From the NCBI RefSeq assembly GCF_963677565.1, contig NZ_OY781981.1:3402001-3466000 (forward strand): DNA of 64,000 nt, in the 5' to 3' direction. Position numbers and translations under genes: made by a program. Below the pieces are notes generated by a model. The model searched no databases, was not told where the DNA came from, and saw only the letters and a program-made list of their open reading frames with translations. This document shows, piece by piece, positions 26,349-34,471 of the stretch; the first letter of the stretch is position 1, and each line of letters opens with the position of its first letter. Source of the stretch: an uncultured Draconibacterium sp. Its GTDB lineage: Bacteria > Bacteroidota > Bacteroidia > Bacteroidales > Prolixibacteraceae.

Positions 26349-27473
26349 TCACTTTCCGTTTAGCATTAGTTTGGCTATAGGATGAAGAATTTCTTGTCTG
26401 AAATCTTCATCGTAATCGCAATTGGCCAAAAGTACAAGACCCATTTTTTCTTCCGGTATCATTAGTAAATAACTTCTAAAGCCTTTGTCTCCTCCATAGT
26501 GCCCAATAGTTACTTTTGAATCGATTTTGCTTAACTGAAAACCGAGGCCAATATAAGGGTACGAACTAAAACCTGGTTCAGTCATTTTAGCGTAAACATT
26601 TTCGGAACTACTGTTGTCAAGCAATTGAAGAAATGAAATCATCCATTTACTTAAATCTGTTGCTGATGAATTAAGCGTACTGCCGGGTGCCTGTTCGCGG
26701 GTATAAGGGTAAGTTCGCCGTTCGTAAATTTTTCTGGTTATTCTGTTTTTGGAGTGTGGTGCTACTTTTAATGAATCGGAGATTTTAAAATACCTGAAAT
26801 CACTGTTATTCATGCCGCTGGTAGCTAAAATATGTTCCTTCAGGTAAAGGTCGAAAGAAGTGTTGGTTAATCGTTCAATAACATAGCCTAAAATGTTATA
26901 CCCGAGATTACTGTAGTGATAGTTAGAAAATGGTTCATATTTAAGTTTAAGGTTGAGGTCTAAAATGTAATTCTCAAGACTTTCCTCAGATTGATTATTA
27001 TATTCCCAATGATAGTTATGAACATCAGGCAGCCCGGATGTATGGTTTAAAAGACTTCTAATCGTAATGTTTTCAACCCTTTTGTCTTTATTCTTTAAAT
27101 CCGGGACAAAATTTGACAGTTTCTCATCTAGCGTTAATTTGCCTTTGCTAACAAGCATCATAATAGCTTGAGCCGTAAATAATTTGCTAACTGAAGCTGT
27201 ATGAAAAATTGTATTTTCTGTAACCGGCTCTAACTTGTTGATACTTTTTACACCATAGCCCTTGTTGTAAAGTATTGTATCGCTTACTACCAAACCAATG
27301 GCGAGTCCGGGAATATTATATGTGTTCATTTTGCTAATTACCAGGGAATCTACTTTTTGAGTAAAGCCATTTCCTGATTCAGTACTTGTAATATTTTGAT
27401 TAAAACGCTGACATGAACAATTAATCAAACTCAGAAAAAGCAGAGCAATAAATATGGATAGGATTCTTTTCAT
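26349..27473 (-). CDS. Beta-lactamase-fold serine hydrolase, lipoprotein (last cassette of the array)
   Basis: The start at 27473 gives a lipoprotein signal (MKRILSIFIALLFLS then LINCSC); the longer frame upstream reads through an attC site and is not coding. Class C-like motifs are present: SxxK as SVSK in HTASVSKLFTAQ, YxN as YSN in NYHYSNLGYN, and HxG as GHYGGDKG. The 374-aa protein is probably an exported esterase or peptidase. The leader is only 14 nt from the attC crossover, with no room for a promoter. It is the most distal cassette, and no attC follows its stop: only 43 nt remain before the ABC gene. Confidence 0.85.
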   Translation of the reverse strand: MKRILSIFIALLFLSLINCSCQRFNQNITSTESGNGFTQKVDSLVISKMNTYNIPGLAIGLVVSDTILYNKGYGVKSINKLEPVTENTIFHTASVSKLFTAQAIMMLVSKGKLTLDEKLSNFVPDLKNKDKRVENITIRSLLNHTSGLPDVHNYHWEYNNQSEESLENYILDLNLKLKYEPFSNYHYSNLGYNILGYVIERLTNTSFDLYLKEHILATSGMNNSDFRYFKISDSLKVAPHSKNRITRKIYERRTYPYTREQAPGSTLNSSATDLSKWMISFLQLLDNSSSENVYAKMTEPGFSSYPYIGLGFQLSKIDSKVTIGHYGGDKGFRSYLLMIPEEKMGLVLLANCDYDEDFRQEILHPIAKLMLNGK

Positions 27474-27484
27474 ATAGTTGTTGT

Positions 27485-27611
27485 TAACGGTCACTTGTAA
27501 GTTGTCGTTGCGGATTTCGGAGCTCGTTCCTGTCCGGCAGGACGGAACGATGTTGCGAGAATCCAGCGTACGACACACCACGAACCCCGCAATGTAATTT
27601 GCAAATTGTTA
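27485..27611 (-). repeat. attC-like site A (127 bp)
   Basis: Read on the minus strand it starts TGCCATAACAATTTG and ends GTGACCGTTAACAAC. Outer arms pair imperfectly (TAAC..TTGyAArTT..TTGCGG) and the centre forms a strong hairpin, CGTTCC-T-GTCC with GGAC-GGAACG around a GGCA loop. It is nearly identical to sites D and G. It is the attC of the thioredoxin-like cassette: its first bases TGCCATAAC mirror that cassette's start GTTATGGCA. Confidence 0.85.
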
Positions 27612-27637
27612 TGGCATCGGTTTTTATTTTTCCCATA

Positions 27638-28834
27638 CTATTGCAATAGTTGATTTATTTCGGCAATTATTTTAGTGTCCATATCCTCACTATAATTATA
27701 CCATTTATATACTTTCCCTTCTTTATCAGTTAATAGCATGTCTGGATATGAATGTAAACCAAAGGCTGCAACAACTTCTTTTCCTCCAGCACAAACTGGA
27801 AATGTTAATTCTTCCTTTTTGACGTATTTTTTTAATATTGATGGAGGGTCATACGGATAAAATGCCATTATTTCAAAGTGAGCATTCTCCTTAAACTCAC
27901 TGTTTATTTTCTTTAAATGTGGAATTGATTTTATGCAAGGACAGCAATTAATCATTCCAAAATACATGAGTTTGACCTTTTGATTCGAGGGAGTTATATT
28001 AATGGTTGAATTTAATACTGTCTGCTGATTTAATTCAGGTACAGATTTGCCATTCTTCAAATGTGTAGGTATTATTCGATTATTATCAGAGACAAGTTGA
28101 ATGCTATTTTCGTTAACACTAAACTGATTTATGAAATAAGAATCTACAATCTCTCCACTCTCATTTTTGAAAAATTGAAAATTATTGAACTCATTAGTTT
28201 CAATTATTTGTGGTTTATTTCGATTGATGTGTGCAATTTTAACCACTCGTGAAGGTAATTTAGTTTCATTGTCAATCCACACCTCAAACTCATAAATTGG
28301 GTCTGTCATAAAAGCAAGGCGATGAAATTGCTTATCTTCAAATACTGAGTCCGATTTAAAGATTATTTCTTCTGATGTTTTTGTGGTTAAATTTTTAAAG
28401 ACAAATGGTAATTGTCCCTCGATACTATTTTGAAGTGCTATTTTTCCTGAGGATTTTGTTATATCCTGAATTCGATAACTGGGGTCAGGAATTTGATTGT
28501 CTTCGATTTTTTCAACGGAATAGAAATATTGTCCATTATAAACCAAACTTTTTAAGCGATCGAAATTGTACGTTTTTTCTCGTTTGTCATACCTAAAATT
28601 CATTTGATAAAGCGAATCATATTCATTTATCATGTATGTGAATTTTGATAAGAATTTAATTGTCATAATTGTATCGGCAGGAGTGCTAACCTGAATTATG
28701 GATGTACTTTCGTAAGTTGCACCCTCAGTTTTTTTGATAGCAGAAATTACTTGTTGGACGAGTTCCTGTTTTTGTGCTTTACAAAAAACACTTGTAAAAA
28801 GAAGTATTGTAACTATTGGAAATAATCGTTTCAT
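27638..28834 (-). CDS. TlpA-like thioredoxin-fold protein, exported (cassette)
   Basis: The start at 28834 gives a signal peptide (MKRLFPIVTILLFTSVFCKAQ); the 48 codons upstream in frame run through attC site B and are rejected. The N-terminal two thirds (about 25-265) is a beta-rich domain like those of Bacteroidota TlpA-family proteins. The C-terminal thioredoxin fold begins near KLMYFGMI, with CxxC as CCPC in INCCPCIKS and the cis-Pro region HSYPDMLLTDKEG. It probably reduces or isomerises disulfides in the periplasm. It occupies a cassette whose two ends match over 9 bp. Confidence 0.8.
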   Translation of the reverse strand: MKRLFPIVTILLFTSVFCKAQKQELVQQVISAIKKTEGATYESTSIIQVSTPADTIMTIKFLSKFTYMINEYDSLYQMNFRYDKREKTYNFDRLKSLVYNGQYFYSVEKIEDNQIPDPSYRIQDITKSSGKIALQNSIEGQLPFVFKNLTTKTSEEIIFKSDSVFEDKQFHRLAFMTDPIYEFEVWIDNETKLPSRVVKIAHINRNKPQIIETNEFNNFQFFKNESGEIVDSYFINQFSVNENSIQLVSDNNRIIPTHLKNGKSVPELNQQTVLNSTINITPSNQKVKLMYFGMINCCPCIKSIPHLKKINSEFKENAHFEIMAFYPYDPPSILKKYVKKEELTFPVCAGGKEVVAAFGLHSYPDMLLTDKEGKVYKWYNYSEDMDTKIIAEINQLLQ

Positions 28835-28859
28835 GTTTTTGGTTTTTTTAACTGTGCCA

Positions 28860-28980
28860 TAACGGTCACTTGTATGTGGTCGGGCGGGATTTCGAAGAGA
28901 AATCCTGTCAGACCCGCAGGAAAGTGGGCGCAAGGTCTGACTTGTCAGACCGCAAAACCCCCCGCCTGCCATATACAATT
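28860..28980 (-). repeat. attC-like site B, main part (interrupted by IS110)
   Basis: The site begins at TAACGG (plus strand) like the others and breaks off at 28980 after ATATACAATT, where IS110 starts. The missing end, TGTTG followed by GGTGC, is found at 30252-30256 beyond the element. Joined, the two parts give 126 bp, the length of the intact sites. It belongs to the FokI-like cassette, whose start GTTGGGTGC mirrors GCACCCAAC at the rejoined end. Confidence 0.85.
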
Positions 28981-29019
28981 CCTAAGTTTACATTTTCTTA
29001 TCTTTTATTTATAAACAGA

Positions 29020-29170
29020 AAGAACGAAAGAGTGGAGTAAGGTTGAGATACAATTTAGGCCTTTAGAGCCTGTCAACATAGATTATCCCCGCTCTTTTAC
29101 TACAGAAATACGATCAGTTCTCTGGGCTGTTAAGCCTGCTTTTAGGTTGCTATATTACCGTAGTTTCGTT
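29020..29170 (+). ncRNA. Predicted bridge RNA of the IS110 element
   Basis: Two guide loops can be read. Target loop: stem AAAGAGTGG (29027-29035) with CCGCTCTTT (29089-29097); left guide ATACAATTT (29048-29056) equals the target left side plus core; inner hairpin AGGC/GCCT (29057-29060, 29068-29071); right guide CAACA (29074-29078) pairs with target TGTTG. Donor loop: stem ACTAC/GTAGT (29099-29103, 29160-29164); left guide TCAGTTCT (29114-29121) equals the element's right end; inner hairpin GGCT/AGCC (29125-29128, 29133-29136); right guide TTAGG (29142-29146) pairs with the left end CCTAA. All four guides abut the TT core as in the IS621 bridge-RNA model. RNA ends are estimates. Confidence 0.8.
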
Positions 29171-29189
29171 CCTTCATAATCAAAATATT

Positions 29190-30164
29190 ATGTATAAAAT
29201 TAATCATTTTGTTGGAGTTGACGTATCGAAAGACAAATTTGATGTTTGGGACAATAATGCTGGACATCGTTCCTTTGCTAATGATTCCAAAGGTTTTCGT
29301 CAATTTGTCAAGCAGTTGCCAGTCAATAGTTTTTGTATTATGGAAGCTACTGCCAGTTACTATCAGCAACTGGCCATGTACTTGTATGAACATCATTTTG
29401 AGTTGGCGGTAGTTAATCCTATTTCCATAAAACGTTTCATCCAGATGAAGCTGCAGCAAAACAAGACGGACAAAAGTGATGCGCGTATGATTGCTTTATA
29501 CGGACAGGAACAGCCCGGTTTGTCACCCTGGATACCCGCTCCGGATTATATAACCAAATGCAAGCAGCTTCAGCGAGTGATTGTTATCTGTTTGAAACAG
29601 AATACCTCTTTGAAAAATCATATCCAGAGTTTGGAAAGCCGGGGTGTTAAAAGCGGAGTACTGATTCGTTCGCTAAAGCGGCAACTCAAACAAGTACGCC
29701 AGGAAATCGAGTTGTTGGAGGCAGAAATGCAATCGCTGATACACCAGTATGATGGAGATCTGTTTGTTAATCTATCCAGCATTCCCTGGATCGGAAAAAA
29801 GACAGCTGCCTTTCTTATCGTTTTAACCAACGGTTTCCGCGATTTTGATAATTATCGCCAGGTATCTTCTTTTTGCGGTTTATCTCCCACAGAGCATTCA
29901 TCGGGGACCAGCGTAAAAGGGCGTTCACGTATCAGCAAACGGGGCAACCCTTATATCCGAAACCAATTGTTTATGTGCAGTTTTACGGCCAGTCAATGTA
30001 ATTCGCAGTGCCGGTCGCTTTATCAACGACTGGTAAATAAAGGAAAATCGAAAAAGCTGGCCCTGATTGCTGTTTGTAACAAACTTATTAAACAGGCATT
30101 TTCTATCGCCCAATCGGGATTACCGTATGATCCGGAGTATCGAAGTAGTATTGTCGTTCAATAA
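29190..30164 (+). CDS. IS110-family transposase (DEDD recombinase)
   Basis: The 324-aa protein has the two-domain layout of IS110 enzymes. The N-terminal RuvC-like DEDD domain shows FVGVDVSKDKFDVWD (first Asp), IMEATASYYQQLA (Glu) and KTDKSDARMIALY (two Asp). The C-terminal Transposase_20 domain has IPWIGKKTAAFLI (helix-hairpin-helix) and a catalytic-serine region in KGRSRISKRGNPYIRNQL. It binds the bridge RNA and recombines target with donor. The gene appears intact. The overlapping minus-strand open frame at 29142-29459 is a shadow. Confidence 0.95.
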   Translation: MYKINHFVGVDVSKDKFDVWDNNAGHRSFANDSKGFRQFVKQLPVNSFCIMEATASYYQQLAMYLYEHHFELAVVNPISIKRFIQMKLQQNKTDKSDARMIALYGQEQPGLSPWIPAPDYITKCKQLQRVIVICLKQNTSLKNHIQSLESRGVKSGVLIRSLKRQLKQVRQEIELLEAEMQSLIHQYDGDLFVNLSSIPWIGKKTAAFLIVLTNGFRDFDNYRQVSSFCGLSPTEHSSGTSVKGRSRISKRGNPYIRNQLFMCSFTASQCNSQCRSLYQRLVNKGKSKKLALIAVCNKLIKQAFSIAQSGLPYDPEYRSSIVVQ

Positions 30165-30251
30165 TTTTTTCTTTTGAAATGGCCTCCCAAAAGAAAAGGT
30201 TATTTCTAAAGAAAAATTATGGGTTTTTACTTGCTTTTAAGCTCAGTTCTT

Positions 30252-30256
30252 TGTTG
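30252..30256 (-). repeat. Short end of attC-like site B beyond IS110
   Basis: TGTTG, followed by GGTGC, supplies the outer terminus of site B. On the minus strand it reads GCACCCAACA, the start of the attC of the FokI-like cassette. Confidence 0.75.
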
Positions 30257-30274
30257 GGTGCTGTACTTTTATTT

Positions 30275-31621
30275 TTAAACATCATCAAATTCATCGATTA
30301 TATTTTTAGCAGTTACTGGATTTCCAAAGCCAATAATACTTTCAATGATGTTTGCCAAACTCAACTTATTTTTTGTCTTAAAAGCCAATAAATAAAGTAA
30401 TGCTTCAGAAGTTAAGAGAATAAAACGCTTAATGTCAGTGTCCCAGGTTATTTCGTTGATAAAATTGTCAAAATTTGATTTGAACTCATTACTTACAATA
30501 ATGAACCCGATTTTTTTATATCCGCTCTTAATTAATTTTGGACAGTAATAATTAATATATTCTCGAATCGCGCGGTCATCGGTTCCCAGCGAATATCCAC
30601 TGTTATAAGCTTTTGCATCAACTATAAACGCCGTGTTTTCTTCTCTGAACCTTAAAATTGCATCTGGATTTCGCCCTGTTCCTTGACCTAAAGTTTCAAC
30701 TTCAAAGTCAAGTTGTTCAAATACTTCTGCTACAATTTTCTCAAATTCATAACCTTTTTTTGTAGCTGATTTTTCTGTTGAACTACCTAATTCGACAAGT
30801 TTTGAAACTCTGGGAATAATATAGTCTGTTAAGTCAAAACTTGCATTTACAATTAGATTTGTTTTTTCTTCTTTTTCTTCGGGTTTCTCAATTATTATTG
30901 TTTTAGTTTTCTTCTCTGTTTTTTTGTTTGGATTTCCTCGAAAGTGCCAAAAGGCGTGTTCGACATCCCAGTTAGATACAGCTTTTTTTGAATACTCTTT
31001 TAAAATGTTTTTAATTTCCTCATTTAGTAAATAATATTGCTCATAATTTTCTCGCTGAAGAGGCTTTTCTTTCCATAAGCCAATATCATCTAATGCTTGA
31101 ATTGATGCAGTATAATAAATCGCCCATTTTTCATTGTCAGCTACTTGCCAGAAATAAGAAAGAAAATAACAAACGGATTTAGGATTTGGAACAAGTCTTT
31201 TATCTTTTGCTTTATCATATAAATTTTGGCAATATTTTTCTAATAGCTCGATTTTTGCCAAAGCTTCCGAAATATTTTTAGGCTCTGAAATAGTTTGTAT
31301 TAGTAAGTCTTGGAGTTTTTTAATTCCTGAATCGTCCAAATTTTTTGTTAACTGGTTAAAGAAAAACTGACCTTTGATTGCCGTAAAACCCCACAAATTA
31401 TTTCGTTTATTAAAACTGTCGATACTGGTTTTAAATTCTCCAACCGATAATTCCTTCTTTTTGAATTGAAGAATAATATCAGAAAGACTTTCTATTGCTT
31501 CAAGTCTTAATTCATCAATATTTGGTAGTTCATTTCCTTTGGTGTCAAGAACTATCTGGTCTGATTTTATATACTCATCCCAAATCTCTTTTACTTTTTC
31601 AATTTTGTCTTTTGGTATCAT
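30275..31621 (-). CDS. FokI-type cleavage-domain endonuclease (cassette)
   Basis: The 448-aa protein ends in a PD-(D/E)xK nuclease domain that closely follows the FokI cleavage domain: GTGRNPDAIL (Asp320), then FIVDAKAYNSGYSLG (Asp335, Lys337) and IREYINYY, matching PDG..VDTKAYSGGYNLP in FokI. The N-terminal 290 residues are helical and not the FokI recognition domain; a Lys/Glu-rich linker (about 232-254) joins the halves. No methyltransferase lies in the cassette, so host protection is unexplained. A role in phage or plasmid defence is likely but inferred. The cassette ends match over 9 bp, and its attC is split by IS110. Confidence 0.8.
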   Translation of the reverse strand: MIPKDKIEKVKEIWDEYIKSDQIVLDTKGNELPNIDELRLEAIESLSDIILQFKKKELSVGEFKTSIDSFNKRNNLWGFTAIKGQFFFNQLTKNLDDSGIKKLQDLLIQTISEPKNISEALAKIELLEKYCQNLYDKAKDKRLVPNPKSVCYFLSYFWQVADNEKWAIYYTASIQALDDIGLWKEKPLQRENYEQYYLLNEEIKNILKEYSKKAVSNWDVEHAFWHFRGNPNKKTEKKTKTIIIEKPEEKEEKTNLIVNASFDLTDYIIPRVSKLVELGSSTEKSATKKGYEFEKIVAEVFEQLDFEVETLGQGTGRNPDAILRFREENTAFIVDAKAYNSGYSLGTDDRAIREYINYYCPKLIKSGYKKIGFIIVSNEFKSNFDNFINEITWDTDIKRFILLTSEALLYLLAFKTKNKLSLANIIESIIGFGNPVTAKNIIDEFDDV

Positions 31622-31658
31622 CGGTCAGTTTGTTTTTTGTCTTTTTTAGTATTGCACC

Positions 31659-31784
31659 CAACGGTAAATTGTATGAGTAGTGGCAGGTTGCAGGCCTCTT
31701 TCCTGTCAAACCGCTTGGCAGTTTGAGCGGGATACAAACTTTGATATTTAGTATTTTACCTGCCATTACTTATACAAAGTGTTA
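31659..31784 (-). repeat. attC-like site C (126 bp)
   Basis: On the minus strand it starts CGCTAACACTTTG and ends CCGTTGGGTGC, whose GTTGGGT matches the classical GTTRRRY core. Outer arms pair through ACCTGCCA / TGGCAGGT and TATACAAAG / AATTGTATG. It is the attC of the disrupted cassette to its right, whose start does not match it. Confidence 0.8.
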
Positions 31785-31942
31785 GCGTTTCGTACTTTTT
31801 CTTTCGTCGTCTGTGCGATGGGGCAGGCAAGCTCTTTGGCTGGTTTTGGTTTTGCGTTGGCAAGTGCGACCAGACAATGTGCTTGAATGCGAAGGGCGGG
31901 CAATCTGAATAAATCATGTCTGAGTCCATATTGAATCATTTA

Positions 31943-31971
31943 TGAGCCAATTGAGCCAATTATGAGCCAAT
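31943..31971. repeat. Three 9-bp repeats over a stop codon
   Basis: TGAGCCAAT occurs at 31943-31951, 31952-31960 and 31963-31971. The TAA stop of the AlbA-like gene lies between the second and third copies. The stretch 31785-31942, between site C and these repeats, holds no gene that I can recognise. Confidence 0.75.
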
Positions 31972-32742
31972 CAGTTTATACGATGTTCCTGCTCCAACTT
32001 CTCCTGACCTTTCTAACAGCTTGAATTTTTCAATTAATTCTGTCAAGTCCCGTGTTGCTGTTGCTTTTGATACTTCGCATATTTCCTGGTAAATCTTATT
32101 CGTTATACTTTTATTTTCTTTAAGGTATTCTACAGCCTTTATTTGCCTTGCACTTAATCCAATTTCAATTAGATTTTTTTCGTTAAACTGATTCTTTAAA
32201 ATTGTCACACTAATTCCGCCTGACGAATATTCAATTATTGGTTCTGGCAGTCCAGCTTTTTTACACTCATTAATAATCTTGATTGTTCCACGACCCCATG
32301 CTTCAATCAGTCCACCTTTAAAGAATGCACTCGCAAGAATTGGATTATGAGGACGAGATGAATGTTTCTTCTTTAAGTCCTCAAATGTCAAGTCTTCCGG
32401 CAGTGAACCTTCATTCCATACAATGAGTTTGTCGTCGTAAACACTAATTTGGATTGGTGCACCCATATAATCTCTGTGAACAATCGCATTCAAAATTACC
32501 TCACGAATAGCTTCGTAAGGATACTCCCAGCTTTCCACACGCTGTAATCCTTTGTACGAAATTGGAGAAACGAAGAATTTTCGGTCAAGAACTTCTAGGG
32601 TTTTATCAGCCAATTGAAACGCGTTTCCTTCAATTACTTCCTGAAAACGTAAGTCATCGTCTGTTTGTCCAAACCGCCCAATTTTTACGAAAGCATTTAT
32701 GAAAAACTTGCATGGATTCTTCCCAAACTGGAAAAACCGGCC
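31960..32742 (-). pseudogene. AlbA_2-type ATP-binding regulator, C-terminal half, cut by IS21
   Basis: About 260 residues remain of a protein like the AlbA_2 / RecG-like putative transcriptional regulators. Visible parts are LLFGKNP-like NPCKFFINAFVKIGRF, the ATPase-like block YEAIREVILNAIVHRDY with VWNEGSLPEDL and GRGTIKIINECKKAG, and a winged-helix end (ITNKIYQEICEVSKATATRDL). The N-terminal AlbA_2 domain is missing: the frame enters IS21 DNA at 32742 and continues there to an accidental ATG at 32871, giving a chimeric start. The product is probably non-functional. Confidence 0.8.
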
Positions 32743-32914
32743 AAACTGACCACCTGATTCCGGGCTAAAGTGACCACCCTTTCCGGAGCAAACTGACCAC
32801 CTCATTCCGATTGAAATTGACCACCCCTCTCCGGGGCAAAGTGACCACCTGAAACGTAGAGACTTTTTCATGTTTTTGAAGGCCTAATTTCGTGTACAAA
32901 TAAATGCACGAGAT

Positions 32915-34459
32915 ATGGCAAATAAACTAATAAACATGAGTAAAGTAAGAAAAGTAATCCAACTGCACTTCCAGGGAAAAAGCAAGTTATTTATCAGCAA
33001 CTACCTTTCGTTGTCGCGCAATACGGTAAAAAAATATATTGCGTTGTACCAAATGCTAAACCTGTCACCCGAGGCTATAAAGCAGAAAAGCGATGTTGAA
33101 CTGGAAACACTGTTTATCAGCAATAAAGAACCCGAGTTGTCGCCCAAGCTGAAAGATTTGTATGCGTTCTTTCCGCACATGGAACGTGAGTTGAAAAAGG
33201 TTGGGGTAACCAAGCTTACAATGTGGCAACAGTACATTGCCAAACATCCCGACGGGTATAAAAGCTCGCAGTTTTGCGAGTATTACAAACGTTGGGGTAA
33301 AAAGGTTAACCCGGTAATGCACATGACACACAAGGCAGGCGACAAGATGTTTGTGGACTATGCCGGCAAGACATTGGAAATCGTTGACCCCGAAACAGGA
33401 GAAGTGCAAGAATTACAATTTTTTGTGGCCATACTCGGAGCCAGCCAATATACTTACGCCGAGGTATCGCCAAGTCAGAAAAAAGAAGATTTTATCGCAT
33501 CAATAGAAAATGCGCTGCACTACTTCCGGGGAGTTCCTGCCGCCATAGTACCCGACAACCTGCGTTCGGCAGTAACCAAAAGCAGTCGTTACGAGCCCAC
33601 CATAAACGAAACATTGCTGGATTTTGCTGAACATTATGAAACGACCATACTTCCGGCAAGAGCCTATAAACCCCGCGACAAATCATTGGCCGAAGGAGCT
33701 GTTAAAATACTTTATCAACGTATTTACCCCATTATAAAACAAGAAGAGTTTACCAGCATCAAAAGTATGAACTGCCGTGTTTGGGAACTGTTAAAGCAGC
33801 ACAACAACAAGAAACTCACCGGGCGGCCATACTCGCGTTACCAGTCGTTTAAAGAAGATGAGCAGGAAAAACTATCATCCCTTCCCGTTACCCGTTTCGA
33901 GATAAAACAACAATCTTTTGCAACAGTAATGATGAACGGGCATGTGCTTTTGGGCAAAGACAAACATTACTACAGTGTCCCGTTTCAGTATATCCGTAAA
34001 AAAGTAAAGCTGTTGTTTACAAGCAGCAGTGTTGAGATCTATTACAAATACAACCGGATTGCATCTCACCGAAGAAACCTGAAGCCTTATCACTACACAA
34101 CTGAAAAACAGCACCTGGCAAGCACCCACCAGTTTGTTACCGACTGGACACCACAACGTTTTATCGACTGGGCAACTTCCATCGACCCAAGTGTTGAAGA
34201 ACTGATTTGCAGGATACTGGAACAAAAACAACATCCCGAACAGGCTTACAAAAGCTGTATGGGCGTACTTTCCTTTGTAAAGAAAGTAGGAAAACAGCGG
34301 CTTATCAATGCCTGTAAGCGTGCCCTCGAATACGATATATCAAATTACCGGATAATCCAGCGAATACTCGAAAACGGTCTGGATTCAATTGAAGAAGAGC
34401 AAAATGAGCAAATACTTCCCGAGCATCAAAACATCAGGGGAAAACATTACTACAACTAA
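32915..34459 (+). CDS. istA: IS21-family transposase IstA
   Basis: The 514-aa integrase/transposase has an N-terminal helix-turn-helix (KSKLFISNYLSLSRNTVKKY), a DDE core with DYAGKTLEIVD (first Asp), VPDNLRSAVTKSSRYEP (second Asp) and the Glu in LAEGAVKILYQRI, and a C-terminal beta-barrel (HYYSVPFQYI). It cuts and joins the IS ends. It is followed 12 nt later by istB in the same operon. No frameshift is seen. Confidence 0.95.
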   Translation: MANKLINMSKVRKVIQLHFQGKSKLFISNYLSLSRNTVKKYIALYQMLNLSPEAIKQKSDVELETLFISNKEPELSPKLKDLYAFFPHMERELKKVGVTKLTMWQQYIAKHPDGYKSSQFCEYYKRWGKKVNPVMHMTHKAGDKMFVDYAGKTLEIVDPETGEVQELQFFVAILGASQYTYAEVSPSQKKEDFIASIENALHYFRGVPAAIVPDNLRSAVTKSSRYEPTINETLLDFAEHYETTILPARAYKPRDKSLAEGAVKILYQRIYPIIKQEEFTSIKSMNCRVWELLKQHNNKKLTGRPYSRYQSFKEDEQEKLSSLPVTRFEIKQQSFATVMMNGHVLLGKDKHYYSVPFQYIRKKVKLLFTSSSVEIYYKYNRIASHRRNLKPYHYTTEKQHLASTHQFVTDWTPQRFIDWATSIDPSVEELICRILEQKQHPEQAYKSCMGVLSFVKKVGKQRLINACKRALEYDISNYRIIQRILENGLDSIEEEQNEQILPEHQNIRGKHYYN

Positions 34460-34471
34460 AAACAGGTTTAT

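Larger units (their letters stand above)
28981..30251 (+). mobile_element. IS110-family insertion sequence inserted in an attC site
   Basis: The element (about 1.27 kb) lies in site B. The host target can be reconstructed as ATACAA-TT-TGTTGGG, with TT as core dinucleotide. The left junction then reads ATACAATT then CCTAAG, and the right junction TCAGTTC then TTTGTTGGG. There are no terminal inverted repeats, as expected for IS110. A non-coding 5' region of about 209 nt precedes the transposase and 87 nt follow it. The long 5' end places the guide RNA upstream, as in the IS110 group and unlike the IS1111 group. Confidence 0.9.

Noticed and set aside
26349..27473. Antibiotic-resistance beta-lactamase in a cassette
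   Set aside because: SxxK, YxN and HxG motifs fit the wide class of serine esterases and peptidases. Nothing points to beta-lactam hydrolysis.
27474..27581. N-terminal extension of the distal serine hydrolase
   Set aside because: The added 36 codons translate attC site A. The Met at 27473 begins a lipoprotein signal.
28835..28978. N-terminal extension of the thioredoxin-like gene
   Set aside because: The added 48 codons translate attC site B. The downstream Met begins a clean signal peptide.
29142..29459. Minus-strand open frame of 105 codons over the IS110 transposase start
   Set aside because: It is a shadow of the transposase and bridge-RNA region, with no recognisable protein features.
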